Origin: Streptomyces minutiscleroticus
GTDB lineage: Bacteria > Actinomycetota > Actinomycetes > Streptomycetales > Streptomycetaceae
Assembly: GCF_014650875.1 (NCBI RefSeq)
Contig: NZ_BMVU01000003.1
Span: forward strand, 248,001-312,000
DNA length: 64,000 nucleotides
Direction: 5' to 3'
Shown: positions 43,611 through 52,462 of the stretch, piece by piece
How the letters are laid out: each line of letters opens with the position of its first letter
How positions within the stretch are numbered: position 1 is the first letter of the stretch
Made by a program: the position numbers and the translations under genes
Notes under the pieces: model-generated
Told to the model about the DNA's origin: nothing
The model's input: the letters and a program-made list of their open reading frames with translations, nothing else
The model's database searches: none

Positions 43611-46600
43611 CTACCGGTAGGCGACGGTCGTCCCGCTGCGGATGCCGCGCGCGGGCAGGGAGACCTTCAGGACGTGCGTGTCGGCGTCCCAGTGCCAGGC
43701 CGACCTCGGCATCCGTGCGTCCCCCGCGGTCACCCGGCTCGGCGGCCGCTCCACGCCGGTGAAGGACACGGTCCACGTGCGCCGGCTCGCCTGCCCCTCG
43801 AAGGACCCCTTGGTGGCGCCGATCCTCAGCACGTGGGAGTCCTTGCGCTCGGAGTAGTCGAGCCGGGTGGTCGCCGCCCGTCCCGAGACACGGCTGGTGC
43901 CGTCGTCCTCGTAGAGGGAGAAGGAGCCGGACGCCCCCGTGGCGACCTTGACGCCGACCTCGGACAGCGGGCGCTGCGCGTCGTCGGCCACGTCGCCGGA
44001 CCGGGTGGCGACGATCCCGCCCGCGCGGACGAAGACCGGCATGGTGTCCAGTGTCGTCGTGACGTCGTGCGTGGCGCCGCCGGCGGGCGCGGTGTAGGTG
44101 CGCCCGGTGAAGTAGTCCGTCCACGTGCCCGGCGGGAACCACACCGACGTGGTGGTCTCGGTGCCGGGTTCGGCGACCGGTGCGACCAGCAGGTCGGGCC
44201 CGTAGAAGTACTCGCTGTCCGCCTCGGTGTAGGCCTTCGCCTCCTCCGGGTACTGCAGGTACAGCGGCCGAGTGATCGGCACCCCGGTGGTGTTCGCCTC
44301 GCGGGCCAGGGTGTACGTGTACGGCACCAGCTCCTCGCGCAGCCGCAGGAACTTCTCGGCCGACCTCTCCGCCTCGGGACCGTACTGCCAGGGAAGGCGG
44401 TCGCTGTGGTTGCTGTGCAGGCGGTCGATGGGCTGGAAGGTGCCCAGCTGCACCCACCGGGCGTACAGGTCGTCGGGCAGCTTGGTGGTGCGGTGCGTCT
44501 TGCCGTCCTCCGAGACGTAGGTCTCCGCGCCGGGGATGCCGAACCCGTCGTTGTGGCCGCCGATGTCGTGGCTGACGGCCGCGAGACCGGTCGACGCGGA
44601 CTCGCCCGGTGTGTAACCGATCTGGGCGCGCAGGGTGCCCCAGCTCGACGTCGTGTCGCCGGAGAAGTGGATCGTGGTCCGCTTGTCGGCCCACGGCCCG
44701 GTGGGCACGCCCACTCCGCCGCTGTAGCCGCCGGCCTGCAGGGACCCGTAGGCGCGGGAGAAGGCGAAGCCCCGGTCACTGGTCTCGGAGGTGAGGTCGG
44801 CGTACTGCTGGTTGATCCACGCGTCCGGGGTCACGCCGGCCTGCGAGGAGCGGGAGGCGTCGCAGCACCAGTCCAGCCACCAGAAGTCGTTGCCGGCCTC
44901 GTCCAGCGGGCGGTGCAGGTCGAGGTAGGCCTTGAGCTGGTCGGGGTCACCGAAGTCGAAGCTGTAGCAGTCCGCGCCGGCCGCCGAGGCGCATCCGCCC
45001 TTGCGCAGCTTGCCCTTGGCCGTGGCCTGCGCCTTCGCGAACTGCGGGTCGGATCCGAGGATGCTCGGGTGCACGTTCAGGGTGCTGTGCAGCCCCTGGC
45101 CTTCGGCCCAGTCGAGGAAGCCCTCGGGGTCGGGGAACTTCCCGGTGTCGAAGTTCCAGCCGCTCCAGGCGTTGGGCGCCTTGTAGTCGGTGTCCATGAC
45201 GAGTACGTCCAGGGGCACCTTCGCGTCGCGGAACGCCGACACGACCTTCTTGTAGTCGTCGGCCGTGCGGTCGATGTACTCCGAGTACCACACGCCGTAG
45301 GCCCAGCGGGGCAGCAGCTGCGGCGGCCCGGTCAGCGTGGCCAGGTCGGCAAGGCCCTGCTGGTAGTCGTGGCCGTAGCCGAAGACGTAGCCGTCCCGGT
45401 AGGGGCGCCCCTGGTGGCCGGGGCGCGCGGAGACCTTCTCGGTGCGGGTGTCGAGGACCGCGGAGGGCGTGTCGTCGAGCAGGTACCAGCCGTCCCGGTA
45501 CAGCAGTCCGGGCGTGGTCCAGGGGGTGGGGTCCTTGTCGCCGTCGAGCCCGTCGAGGCTGCGCCGGTAGCCGCCCAGGGCGAGGTGCGACGCGGGCGCC
45601 GCCTGCTTGCGCGGGGTCAGTGCGAGGCGGTCCACGTTGACGTGGCAGCTTGCGGCCTCCGGGCACGACAGTGTGATCTCGTCGGTGCCCGCCTTCAGCT
45701 CCACGGGGACGGACACCGTCGACCAGGTGTCCCAGTCGTCCGTGGGCGGCAGGGACACGGTGCTCCTCGTGCCGCCCTCGGTGCCGACCGTCATCTCGCG
45801 CGCCTGGTGCAGGCCGTCGCCGCCCGAGCCGTTGGCGTAGCGCAGGTGCAGCGTGTAGGTGCCGCTCCCGGGGACGTCCGCGACCCGGTCCGTGATGCGC
45901 GACCCCTGGTTGAGCTCGGCGGTGAAGCCGTGGCCGGAGTGCCCGTCGTGGTCCGTGGCGACGACCGCGGAGCCCGACAGGAGCGCGTCCTCGGCCTCGC
46001 AGCCCGTACCGAACCGGCAGCCCGCGACGGCGCTCGCCTCCCGGGAGGGGTAGTCGGCCCCCGGCGTCAGCAGGGCGGTGCTGTCGACGTTGACGCTTCC
46101 GGAGTCGGAGGCGGCGCGGTGCAGCTTCACCGTGTGGGAGCCCGCGCCGAGGGGCAGCGACAGGCGGGCCACGCCCCAGGTGTCCCAGTCGTCCGTCCTG
46201 GGCAGGGTGAACTTCCTGTCGGCGCCGCCGTCCACACTGAGGCTGAGGGTCCGGGTCTCGTGGCGGCCGTCGCTGCCGGCCGCGTTGGCGTAGCGCACGG
46301 CGAACTCGTACGTGCCCTTCGCCGGCGCCCGCACGTCCGTGGTGAAGGAGTTGTTGTCGACCTCGAAACCGGCCAGGAACCCCTTGCCGGTGAACGCGCG
46401 GTGGTCCGTGGCCAGAGCGGGACCGTCGTACAGCTGGTCCTCGGCCTCGCACAGAGTCCCGACGGCGCAGACGGAACGACGCCAGGGCGCCGCCAGTACC
46501 GGCTCCTCGCCCGCGTGGAGTGCAACCGTCAGGTTGTCCGCGGTGAAGGGCCCGGAGCCGACCCGGTAGCGCAGGGTCATCTTGCTGGTGGTGATGGTCA

Positions 46601-46907
46601 GGACGCCGTCGCGGACGGTCGAGCTGTAGCGGGGCGGCGTGAAGGAGTCCCGGCCGACCGCGTTGAACGTGGACCGGTCCTCGAAGCGGCCGTCCCCTGC
46701 GTACTCCGTGCGGATCAGGGTCGGGGACAGCACCTCGAACCGGGCGTTCTGCACCTTCACCGTGGAGGTGCGCGCCGCCGGACCCGCGGTGTCCGCGGTC
46801 GCGACACCGGGGTGGGTCAGGCAGAGGGCCACCGACGCGCCGGCCAGGACATGACCGATGACCGGCGCGCGCAGTCTGCGGAAGGATCTGGAGAACGAAG
46901 GTCGCAC
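43611..46907 (-). CDS. secreted GH31 alpha-glucosidase-like enzyme with two CBM modules
   Basis: 1098 residues. GTG 46907 is chosen because GAGGAAG lies six bases upstream and the protein then starts with an Arg-rich signal peptide ending near ATADTAG. Two carbohydrate-binding modules of CBM6/35 type start with CEAEDQ (about residue 153) and CEAEDA (about 301) and share LPRTDDWDTW/LPPTDDWDTW. The GH31 barrel follows; nucleophile Asp in FWWLDWCCD (about 676), acid/base Asp in HFSGDTTSSW (about 750). It should release alpha-linked sugars from an extracellular glycan. Two LacI-type palindromes lie upstream. Confidence 0.9.
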   Translation of the reverse strand: MRPSFSRSFRRLRAPVIGHVLAGASVALCLTHPGVATADTAGPAARTSTVKVQNARFEVLSPTLIRTEYAGDGRFEDRSTFNAVGRDSFTPPRYSSTVRDGVLTITTSKMTLRYRVGSGPFTADNLTVALHAGEEPVLAAPWRRSVCAVGTLCEAEDQLYDGPALATDHRAFTGKGFLAGFEVDNNSFTTDVRAPAKGTYEFAVRYANAAGSDGRHETRTLSLSVDGGADRKFTLPRTDDWDTWGVARLSLPLGAGSHTVKLHRAASDSGSVNVDSTALLTPGADYPSREASAVAGCRFGTGCEAEDALLSGSAVVATDHDGHSGHGFTAELNQGSRITDRVADVPGSGTYTLHLRYANGSGGDGLHQAREMTVGTEGGTRSTVSLPPTDDWDTWSTVSVPVELKAGTDEITLSCPEAASCHVNVDRLALTPRKQAAPASHLALGGYRRSLDGLDGDKDPTPWTTPGLLYRDGWYLLDDTPSAVLDTRTEKVSARPGHQGRPYRDGYVFGYGHDYQQGLADLATLTGPPQLLPRWAYGVWYSEYIDRTADDYKKVVSAFRDAKVPLDVLVMDTDYKAPNAWSGWNFDTGKFPDPEGFLDWAEGQGLHSTLNVHPSILGSDPQFAKAQATAKGKLRKGGCASAAGADCYSFDFGDPDQLKAYLDLHRPLDEAGNDFWWLDWCCDASRSSQAGVTPDAWINQQYADLTSETSDRGFAFSRAYGSLQAGGYSGGVGVPTGPWADKRTTIHFSGDTTSSWGTLRAQIGYTPGESASTGLAAVSHDIGGHNDGFGIPGAETYVSEDGKTHRTTKLPDDLYARWVQLGTFQPIDRLHSNHSDRLPWQYGPEAERSAEKFLRLREELVPYTYTLAREANTTGVPITRPLYLQYPEEAKAYTEADSEYFYGPDLLVAPVAEPGTETTTSVWFPPGTWTDYFTGRTYTAPAGGATHDVTTTLDTMPVFVRAGGIVATRSGDVADDAQRPLSEVGVKVATGASGSFSLYEDDGTSRVSGRAATTRLDYSERKDSHVLRIGATKGSFEGQASRRTWTVSFTGVERPPSRVTAGDARMPRSAWHWDADTHVLKVSLPARGIRSGTTVAYR

Positions 46908-46990
46908 GGCACGCTTCCTCTCATGGTCGGGCACTTCGGCGAGTGCGGCGGGCATGTGGCGACGAGTGCACGTGCGGACCAGCTCGCGCG

Positions 46991-47002
46991 TACAACGTTG
47001 TA
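46991..47002. promoter_or_regulatory. LacI-type operator 1 upstream of GH31 gene
   Basis: Perfect 12-bp palindrome TACAACGTTGTA with the central CG typical of LacI-family sites, 84 bp upstream of the GH31 start. Confidence 0.5.
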
Positions 47003-47057
47003 TCCACGGCCTCACGCATGAGATCACGCCCGGTCCCACGCGTCCACACCTTCGCCG

Positions 47058-47071
47058 GACATCGTTGTCAA
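47058..47071. promoter_or_regulatory. LacI-type operator 2 overlapping a TTGACA box
   Basis: GACATCGTTGTC (47058-47069) is a one-mismatch relative of the first palindrome, 67 bp away. On the minus strand TTGACA (47066-47071) overlaps it, so binding would block a promoter reading into the GH31 gene; the -10 box is unclear. The remaining gap to 47411 shows no gene. Confidence 0.45.
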
Positions 47072-47411
47072 AAATGATCGTTCCGAGCTGAGATCGGTGT
47101 GTCCGCACGGTGGTCCGGCACGGTGCCGGGGACGCACAGCGCCGTGTTGCGGGCGGCGAGGCGGGGGAGCAGCGGCCCGGGACAGCGAGGTTCCCCCGTC
47201 CCGCGCACGGGTGCGAAGCGCTGCTGACTCCCCGTCACCGTCAAGGTGCGGGGCGCTTCGGCGGCAGCAGGCGGTACGTCCGGACGGCCGCGGCACCGGT
47301 GGGTCCGGGCGGTCGAGGTGCCTGCCATCACCTCGTCGGCCGGCCGTCCCGCAACGGGGTCGCCGAGGGGGAGGGAGCGGCCGGGCGCCGCTTCTTCCAT
47401 AGGATCACCGC

Positions 47412-47906
47412 ATGCCTGCTGACGAACGCGTGACCCGGTCCATGTTCTCCCCTCGCCTCCAGCCGATATCGACTCCTCGGCCCATGCCGCGGCTGCCGCA
47501 GCGGATCTGGTCGGACGAAGACTGGGAGCGGATCCGGCGCGGCTACTCGGCGCGGGACATGGACGAGAAGTGGAACGTCTTCACGGAGGGCGAGGACGTC
47601 TTCCTGCACCGGAGCTGGACCGGTCACGGGGTCTTCGCGGCGACCTTCGAGCCGGTCGCCGACGGTGGGCGGCGGATCGCTCGCGCCGTGGTCGAGCGCG
47701 ATCCCGAGCGCTACCGGGGCACGGACGACGACCACGACTGCCTGATGCTCGAGTTGGTGCTCAGCGCCATCGTGCTCGGCGAACCCGCGACCGACCTCCG
47801 ATCGAGACTGGTGGAGTCGACGCGTCGCAGGTCGGGCTCCGCCGATGCGCCCGCGGGGCTCATCCGGCACAGCGCGTTGGGACTGCGCTCGGATCCGTCG
47901 GCCTGA
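47412..47906 (+). CDS. conserved actinobacterial hypothetical protein
   Basis: 164 residues, no signal peptide. The core PQRIWSDEDWERIRRGYSAR, DEKWNVFTEGEDVFLHRSWT and GHGVFAATFEP is a pattern I recognise from streptomycete hypothetical proteins, but no function is known to me. ATG 47412 is assumed; ATG 47485 would remove 24 residues of Pro-rich leader. It stands at the left edge of a block of fragmented genes. Confidence 0.75.
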   Translation: MPADERVTRSMFSPRLQPISTPRPMPRLPQRIWSDEDWERIRRGYSARDMDEKWNVFTEGEDVFLHRSWTGHGVFAATFEPVADGGRRIARAVVERDPERYRGTDDDHDCLMLELVLSAIVLGEPATDLRSRLVESTRRRSGSADAPAGLIRHSALGLRSDPSA

Positions 47907-47925
47907 CGGGGAGCGCCGCCCCCCA

Positions 47926-47980
47926 CCGCCCGTCCCGGGGCATCCGGATCAACGCCGTGCGCCCCGGCCACCGGCACACC
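47926..47980 (+). pseudogene. possible SDR scrap
   Basis: RGIRINAVRPGHRHT resembles the GIRVNAVxPG segment near the C-terminus of short-chain dehydrogenases. Only about 18 codons remain, with no start or stop of its own. Confidence 0.3.
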
Positions 47981-48006
47981 CGTGGCGCGGACGCAGGCGC
48001 CGCCCG

Positions 48007-48971
48007 ATGGCCCACGAGCGGGGCCTGCGCCCCGAGCCCGGCCGCACCCTGGACGAGGCCGGCACCCAGCTGCGCGACCTGCTGTCCCGCGAGGTGTCCC
48101 GGCTGCTGGTGGCGGACGCCCCCGTCGCGGCCGTCACCTCGGGCGGCCTCGACTCCAGCCTGGTCACCGCGCTCGCGGCCGAGGCGTTCCGCGCCGCGGG
48201 CGGCGCCGGTTCCCTGCACACCTTCAACATCGCCTACACCGGCACCTGGCCCAGCGACGAACGCGCCTACGCCGCCGAGGTCGCACGCAGCGTCGGCACC
48301 CGCCACCACCAGGTGGAGATCGACTACCTGGTGCTGGCCCGGACGGACGACCCGGCGCCGGCCGCCGGCCCGGACACCGGCTACGGCTCCGCGGGGCAGA
48401 CGTTCTTCCTGATCCAGGCCGACACCCCCGGTCTGGAGCCGGACACCTCGCTGCGCCTGGCCGGCATGCGCGGATCGGCGACCGGCTTCGTCTCCGTCCA
48501 CGACTGCCACGTGCCCGACGCGGCCCGGCTGGGGCCGGTCGGCGCCGCCGCCGCGATCACCGCCGGCGTCCGCGACGGCGGCGCCACCCTCGGCGCCGTC
48601 GCCGTGGGCCTGGCCCAGGCCGCGCTCGACCTGGCCCACGCGCACGCCGAGCGGCGCGGCCTGTTGGCACAGCAGGCCGTCCGGCACCGCCTGGTGGACC
48701 TCGCCACCGAGGTCGAGGCCGCCCGCGCGGTCGTCGAACGCGCCGGCCGGCGCAGCGCCGCCGACCCCGGCATGGCCACGCTGCACTCCAAGCTCTTCGC
48801 CTCCGCCGCGGCCGAACGGGTCGTCACCGAGTCGAGCAGCTGCTCGGCTCGGCCGGCTACGTCGCCGCGCACGAGATCAACCGCTACGGACGCGACGCCC
48901 GCGCCGTCGCGCTGATGGGCCCGACCAACGACCTCTGCAAGGAACTGGTGAGCCTGACGTGGCACAGCTGA
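48007..48971 (+). pseudogene. chimeric remnant: asparagine synthase fragment fused to acyl-CoA dehydrogenase
   Basis: From 48007 to about 48315 the frame encodes the ATP-pyrophosphatase part of an asparagine-synthase/beta-lactam-synthetase-like protein (APVAAVTSGGLDSSLVTALA, DERAYAAEVARSVGTRHH). It then passes in frame into the middle of an acyl-CoA dehydrogenase (DYLVLARTDDPAP, GQTFFLIQADTPGLEPD, FVSVHDCHVPDAARLGPVG). Near 48830 a frameshift moves the C-terminus (VEQLLGSAGYVAAHEINRYG to LCKELVSLTW) into another frame. The glutaminase domain and the dehydrogenase N-terminal domain are missing. Confidence 0.78.
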
Positions 48972-49876
48972 CCGACACACCCGCCGACCTGATCGTCGAG
49001 GGCGGCCGCCTCGTCACCCCCGACGGCGTCCGCGACGGCGCCGTCGCGATCCGCGACGGCCGCGTGGCCGCCCTGCCCGCCCCCGGCGAGCCGCTGCCCG
49101 CCGGCCCGCGCCTGGACGCCCGGGACCGCTACGTGCTCCCCGGCGGCATCGTCGCCGTGCCCCAAGTGGTGCGCCTGGTGCGCGAGTTCGGCACGAAGGC
49201 CCACGTCCTGCACGTGTCCTCGGCGGAGGAGGCCGACCTGCTCTCGGCGGCGGCCGCGGAGGGCCTGCCCCTCACCTTCGAAGTGACCGGCCACCACCTG
49301 TCGTTCACCCACGACGACACCACCCGGCGCGGCCCGCGCACCCGCCTCTCGCCGGCCATCCGCGACGGCCGCGACCAGCGGCGCCTGTGGCGGGCCGTAC
49401 TGGACGGCGAGGCCGCCACCCTCGGCAGCGACCACGCCCCGCACACGGTGGAGGAGAAGAACCGCCCGCCCGCGGAGGCGCCCCCCGGCCTGCCCGGCGT
49501 CCAGGAACTGGCCACGGCCGTGTGGACCGGCCTGCGGATGCGGGACACCGCGCCGGACGAGGCGGCCGCCCATCTCGCCCGGCTCATGGGGGACGGGCCC
49601 GCCCGCCTCTTCGACCTGCCCGGCAAGGGGCGCCTGGAGCCGGGCGCGGACGCCGACCTGGCCCTGCTGGACCCCGCCGAGCGCTGGCAGTTCTCCGCGC
49701 GCGACGTGCAGTCGCTGTGCGGCTGGTCGGCGTACGAGGGCTGGACGTTCACCGGCCGCTTCACCACCACGGTGAAGGGGGGCCGCGTGGCCTGGGACCT
49801 GCGCGAGGGGTTCACCGGCCGGCCCGCGGGCCGCTGGCTGCGGGGCGCCGCCCGTCCGCTGGAGGCGGCCCGGTGA
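48959..49876 (+). pseudogene. dihydroorotase/allantoinase-like amidohydrolase with internal deletion
   Basis: 305 residues in one open frame where the family has about 440-460. N-terminal strand region LIVEGGRLVTPDGVRDGAVA to RYVLPGGIV is followed at once by AVPQVVRLVREFGTKAHVLH. The expected DxHxH motif, the carboxylated Lys strand and the following ~150 residues are absent, although HVLHVSSAEE and LGSDHAPHTVEEKNR with later metal residues remain. It could be translated (GTG start, next gene coupled by a 4-base overlap) but cannot form the binuclear site. Confidence 0.72.
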
Positions 49877-50400
49877 CCGGCACCCTGCCGGCCGGCCGGC
49901 CCGCCCGGGGCACGGCGGGGGAACCGGCCGAGGCGTTCCGGACGGCGATGTCCGCCCTGGCGGCCCCCGTCACCCTCGTCACCTGCTACGACGACCAGGG
50001 CGTGCCCCGGGGGCTGACGGCCAGCGCCGTGGCCTTTCTGTCCCTCGACCCGCCGCTGTTCCTCGTCTGCCTGGACCGGCGCTCCCGGACGCACGACGCG
50101 CTGACCGGCGCCGCCGCCTTCACGGTCCATCTGCTCGCGCCGGGCGACGAACACCTCGTCGGCAGCTTCACCCGGCCGGCCGAGGAACGCTTCGAGGGCA
50201 TGGCGCTGGTCCCGGACCCGCATCCGGCGCCCGTCCTGCGCGACGCCGCCCTGACCCTGCGCTGCCTGCGGCACGACCTGCTGGAAGGAGGGAACCACAC
50301 GATCCTCGTGGGCCGGGTCACCGGTGTCGACGGCGAGCCCGCCCGCGCGGGCGGACTGCTCTGGCACCGGCGGGGCTTCGCGCACGCGCGCCGTCCATGA
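49873..50400 (+). CDS. flavin reductase-like domain protein
   Basis: 175 residues of the flavin reductase (HpaC/ActVB-like) fold: FRTAMSALAAPVTLVTCYDD, PRGLTASAVAFLSLDPPLFL and GDEHLVGSFTR. It would supply reduced FMN or FAD to a two-component monooxygenase; the damaged acyl-CoA-dehydrogenase-like gene upstream may have been its partner. GTG start overlaps the upstream stop as GTGA. It looks intact although its operon has decayed. Confidence 0.87.
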   Translation: MTGTLPAGRPARGTAGEPAEAFRTAMSALAAPVTLVTCYDDQGVPRGLTASAVAFLSLDPPLFLVCLDRRSRTHDALTGAAAFTVHLLAPGDEHLVGSFTRPAEERFEGMALVPDPHPAPVLRDAALTLRCLRHDLLEGGNHTILVGRVTGVDGEPARAGGLLWHRRGFAHARRP

Positions 50401-50466
50401 CCCCGCCGGGCCGCCGTCCGCCGGCGGCGGCCCGCGGTCCCCGCGACAGGCGCGGCACCACCCCGT

Positions 50467-50480
50467 AAACCGATCGGTTT
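50467..50480. promoter_or_regulatory. TetR operator O1
   Basis: Perfect palindrome AAACCGATCGGTTT 31 bp upstream of the TetR start codon. TAGCCT (50500-50505) six bases before the ATG is the likely -10 of a leaderless transcript, so O1 lies at its -35 side. Confidence 0.8.
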
Positions 50481-50511
50481 TGATGTGCGGACATCGCGTT
50501 AGCCTCACGGT

Positions 50512-51084
50512 ATGAGTGGCGAAGAGAAGAAACCGAACTCCCGCGACCGGCTGCTGGAGGCCGCCGCCGCACTCTCCTACCGCGACGGCGTCGGCGTCGG
50601 CGTGGAGGCGCTGTGCAAGGCGGCCGGCGTGTCGAAGCGCTCGATGTACCAGCTGTTCGGCAGCAAGGACGACCTCCTGGCGGCCGGCCTGGAGCGGCGC
50701 GTCCCCGCCTACGTGGCGAAGCTGCTGCCCGGACCCGGCGACGGGCGCCGCCCGCGGGAGCGGATCCTGCACGTCTTCGACGCGCTGGAGGAGCAGGCGG
50801 CCTCGCCGGACTACCTGGGCTGTCCCTTTCTGGCCGCCCAGGTCGAGCTGAAGGACGGGGACCACCCCGCGAGCCGGGTCGCGCGCCGGGCGAAGGAGGG
50901 ACTGACGTCGTTCTTCCGGGAGGAGGCCGAACGCGGCGGGGCGGGCGACCCCGGCCTGCTGTCCCGGCAGCTGAGCCTCGTCTTCGACGGGGCGAGCGCC
51001 CGGGCCGGGATCCGGGCCGACTCCCCGGACGGGCTCGTGCGGCCCACCGTGACCGCTCTCCTCGACGCCGCAGGCGTGCGCTGA
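50512..51084 (+). CDS. TetR-family repressor of the adjacent SDR
   Basis: 190-residue TetR regulator; HTH VEALCKAAGVSKRSMYQLFG (about residues 31-50). The C-terminal domain contains DYLGCPFLAAQVELKDGDHP, common in TetR proteins paired with dehydrogenases. One palindrome AAACCGATCGGTTT lies before this gene and two before the SDR gene, so it probably represses both. Start ATG has no ribosome-binding site but a -10-like TAGCCT six bases upstream. Confidence 0.92.
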   Translation: MSGEEKKPNSRDRLLEAAAALSYRDGVGVGVEALCKAAGVSKRSMYQLFGSKDDLLAAGLERRVPAYVAKLLPGPGDGRRPRERILHVFDALEEQAASPDYLGCPFLAAQVELKDGDHPASRVARRAKEGLTSFFREEAERGGAGDPGLLSRQLSLVFDGASARAGIRADSPDGLVRPTVTALLDAAGVR

Positions 51085-51110
51085 ACCACCGCGCCCGGGC
51101 GGCCCCGCGC

Positions 51111-51160
51111 TTGAAAGTGGAAACCGATCGGTTTACCTTAGGGGGAAACCGATCGGTTTC
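51111..51160 (+). promoter_or_regulatory. SDR promoter with two TetR operators (O2, O3)
   Basis: TTGAAA (51111-51116), 17 bp and TACCTT (51134-51139). AAACCGATCGGTTT fills the spacer (51121-51134) and recurs 25 bp downstream as the 16-bp perfect palindrome GAAACCGATCGGTTTC (51145-51160) in the leader. Confidence 0.8.
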
Positions 51161-51177
51161 CTGTTGTGGAGGCAGAC

Positions 51178-51876
51178 ATGACCGAGATCAAGGGGGCCGT
51201 CGCCCTCGTCACCGGTGGCAGCCGGGGCATCGGCAAGGCGCTCGTGGAAGAGCTGTACGCGCGCGGCGCGGCCAAGGTCTACGCCACGGCCCGCGACCCG
51301 CGCACCGTCACCCACCCCGACGCCGTCCCCCTGGCGCTGGAGATCACCGACCCCGACTCCACGGCCGCCGCCGCGGCACAGGCCCAGGACGTGAACCTGC
51401 TGGTCAACAACGCCGGCGCCCTGGTCGGCGCGTCCTTCCTCGACGCGCCCCTCGACGACGTGCGCCGGGAGTTCGAAACCAACTTCTACGGTCCCCTCCT
51501 GACGACCCGGGCCTTCGTGCCGGTCATCGAGCGCAACGGCGGCGGGCACGTCCTCACCGTCCACTCCGTGCTCTCGTGGCTGGCCACCGCCGGCTCCTAC
51601 AGCGCCTCCAAGGCCGCCCTGTGGTCCCAGACCAACTCCCTGCGCCTGGAGCTGCGGCCGCGCGGCATCGAGGTCACCGGCCTGCACATGGCGTACGTCG
51701 ACACCGACATGGCGGCGGACGTCGACGCGCCCAAGTCGTCCCCGCGCGACGTGGCCGCGCTGGCCCTGGACGGTGTGGAGTCGGGAGCGTACGAGGTGCT
51801 GGCCGACGACGTCACGCGCCGCGTCAAGGCGGGACTGGCCGCGGACCCCGCGGCCCTCTACCCGCAGCTGTCCTAG
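51178..51876 (+). CDS. short-chain dehydrogenase, TetR-regulated
   Basis: 232-residue SDR. TGGSRGIGKALVEELYARGA binds cofactor; Asn of NNAGA, Ser in VHSVLSWL and Tyr-Lys in YSASKAALWSQT complete the active site. GGAGG lies before the ATG. Expression appears tightly repressed by the upstream TetR protein through two operators. The inducer, likely an aldehyde, ketone or related small molecule, is unknown. Confidence 0.92.
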   Translation: MTEIKGAVALVTGGSRGIGKALVEELYARGAAKVYATARDPRTVTHPDAVPLALEITDPDSTAAAAAQAQDVNLLVNNAGALVGASFLDAPLDDVRREFETNFYGPLLTTRAFVPVIERNGGGHVLTVHSVLSWLATAGSYSASKAALWSQTNSLRLELRPRGIEVTGLHMAYVDTDMAADVDAPKSSPRDVAALALDGVESGAYEVLADDVTRRVKAGLAADPAALYPQLS

Positions 51877-52462
51877 CCGAGGAGCGCTCACCGCGGGGCC
51901 TGCCGCGAAGGTGCGGCGGGCTGCCCGGCGGGCACTTCAGCCGGACGCGGGACGGGTGACGGCCTCCAGGAGTTCGAGCAGGTGCCGGTAGGGGGGCCGG
52001 TGGCCCGGGTCGGGCCGAGTCCGCGGGCGCGGTCCATCCAGACGTGGGCGTCGGCGGGGCGGACGCCGTCACACCGGGCGGCGCCGGTGAGCGCCGAGGG
52101 GGAGGGCCGCCGGGGCGGCGCCCGTAGCTCCGCGGTGGCCGCCGGGTCGCGCCGGGCCACCGGGAGGCCGGTGGCGCCGAGCGGTTCGGCCGTCGCCGGC
52201 CCGGCGCCGACGAGGGCGTCTTCCTGCGTTCCCTCCGATTCCCCGGGGCCGGACGGTGCGACGCCAGCCGCCCCGTCGGCTCCGGCCGGGTCCTGTCCGT
52301 CCCCGAGGAGCCCGCCCGCCGTCCCGGCGTGACGGGCCGAAGGAGCCGGCCCGGGTGAGCGGCGGTGCCCGGGCCCAGGGGCCGCATCGATCCGCACCCG
52401 GTCCGAGGCGCGCCGGGAGCGGCCGGCAGGCAGGGGGTGCCCGCCCGCCGGTCCCGGTGCAC
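51877..52462. other. no supported gene; weak minus-strand coding-like traces
   Basis: On the minus strand ARCDGVRPADAHVWMDRARG (about 52020-52080) and, in another frame, YRHLLELLEAVTRPASG to a stop near 51940 look protein-like but do not join in one frame and match no family I can name. They may be the eroded end of an unknown gene. Confidence 0.3.

Noticed and set aside
43674..47021. 1115-codon plus-strand open frame opposite the GH31 gene
   Set aside because: Gly/Val/Arg-rich shadow; the minus strand encodes a complete GH31 enzyme with catalytic residues.
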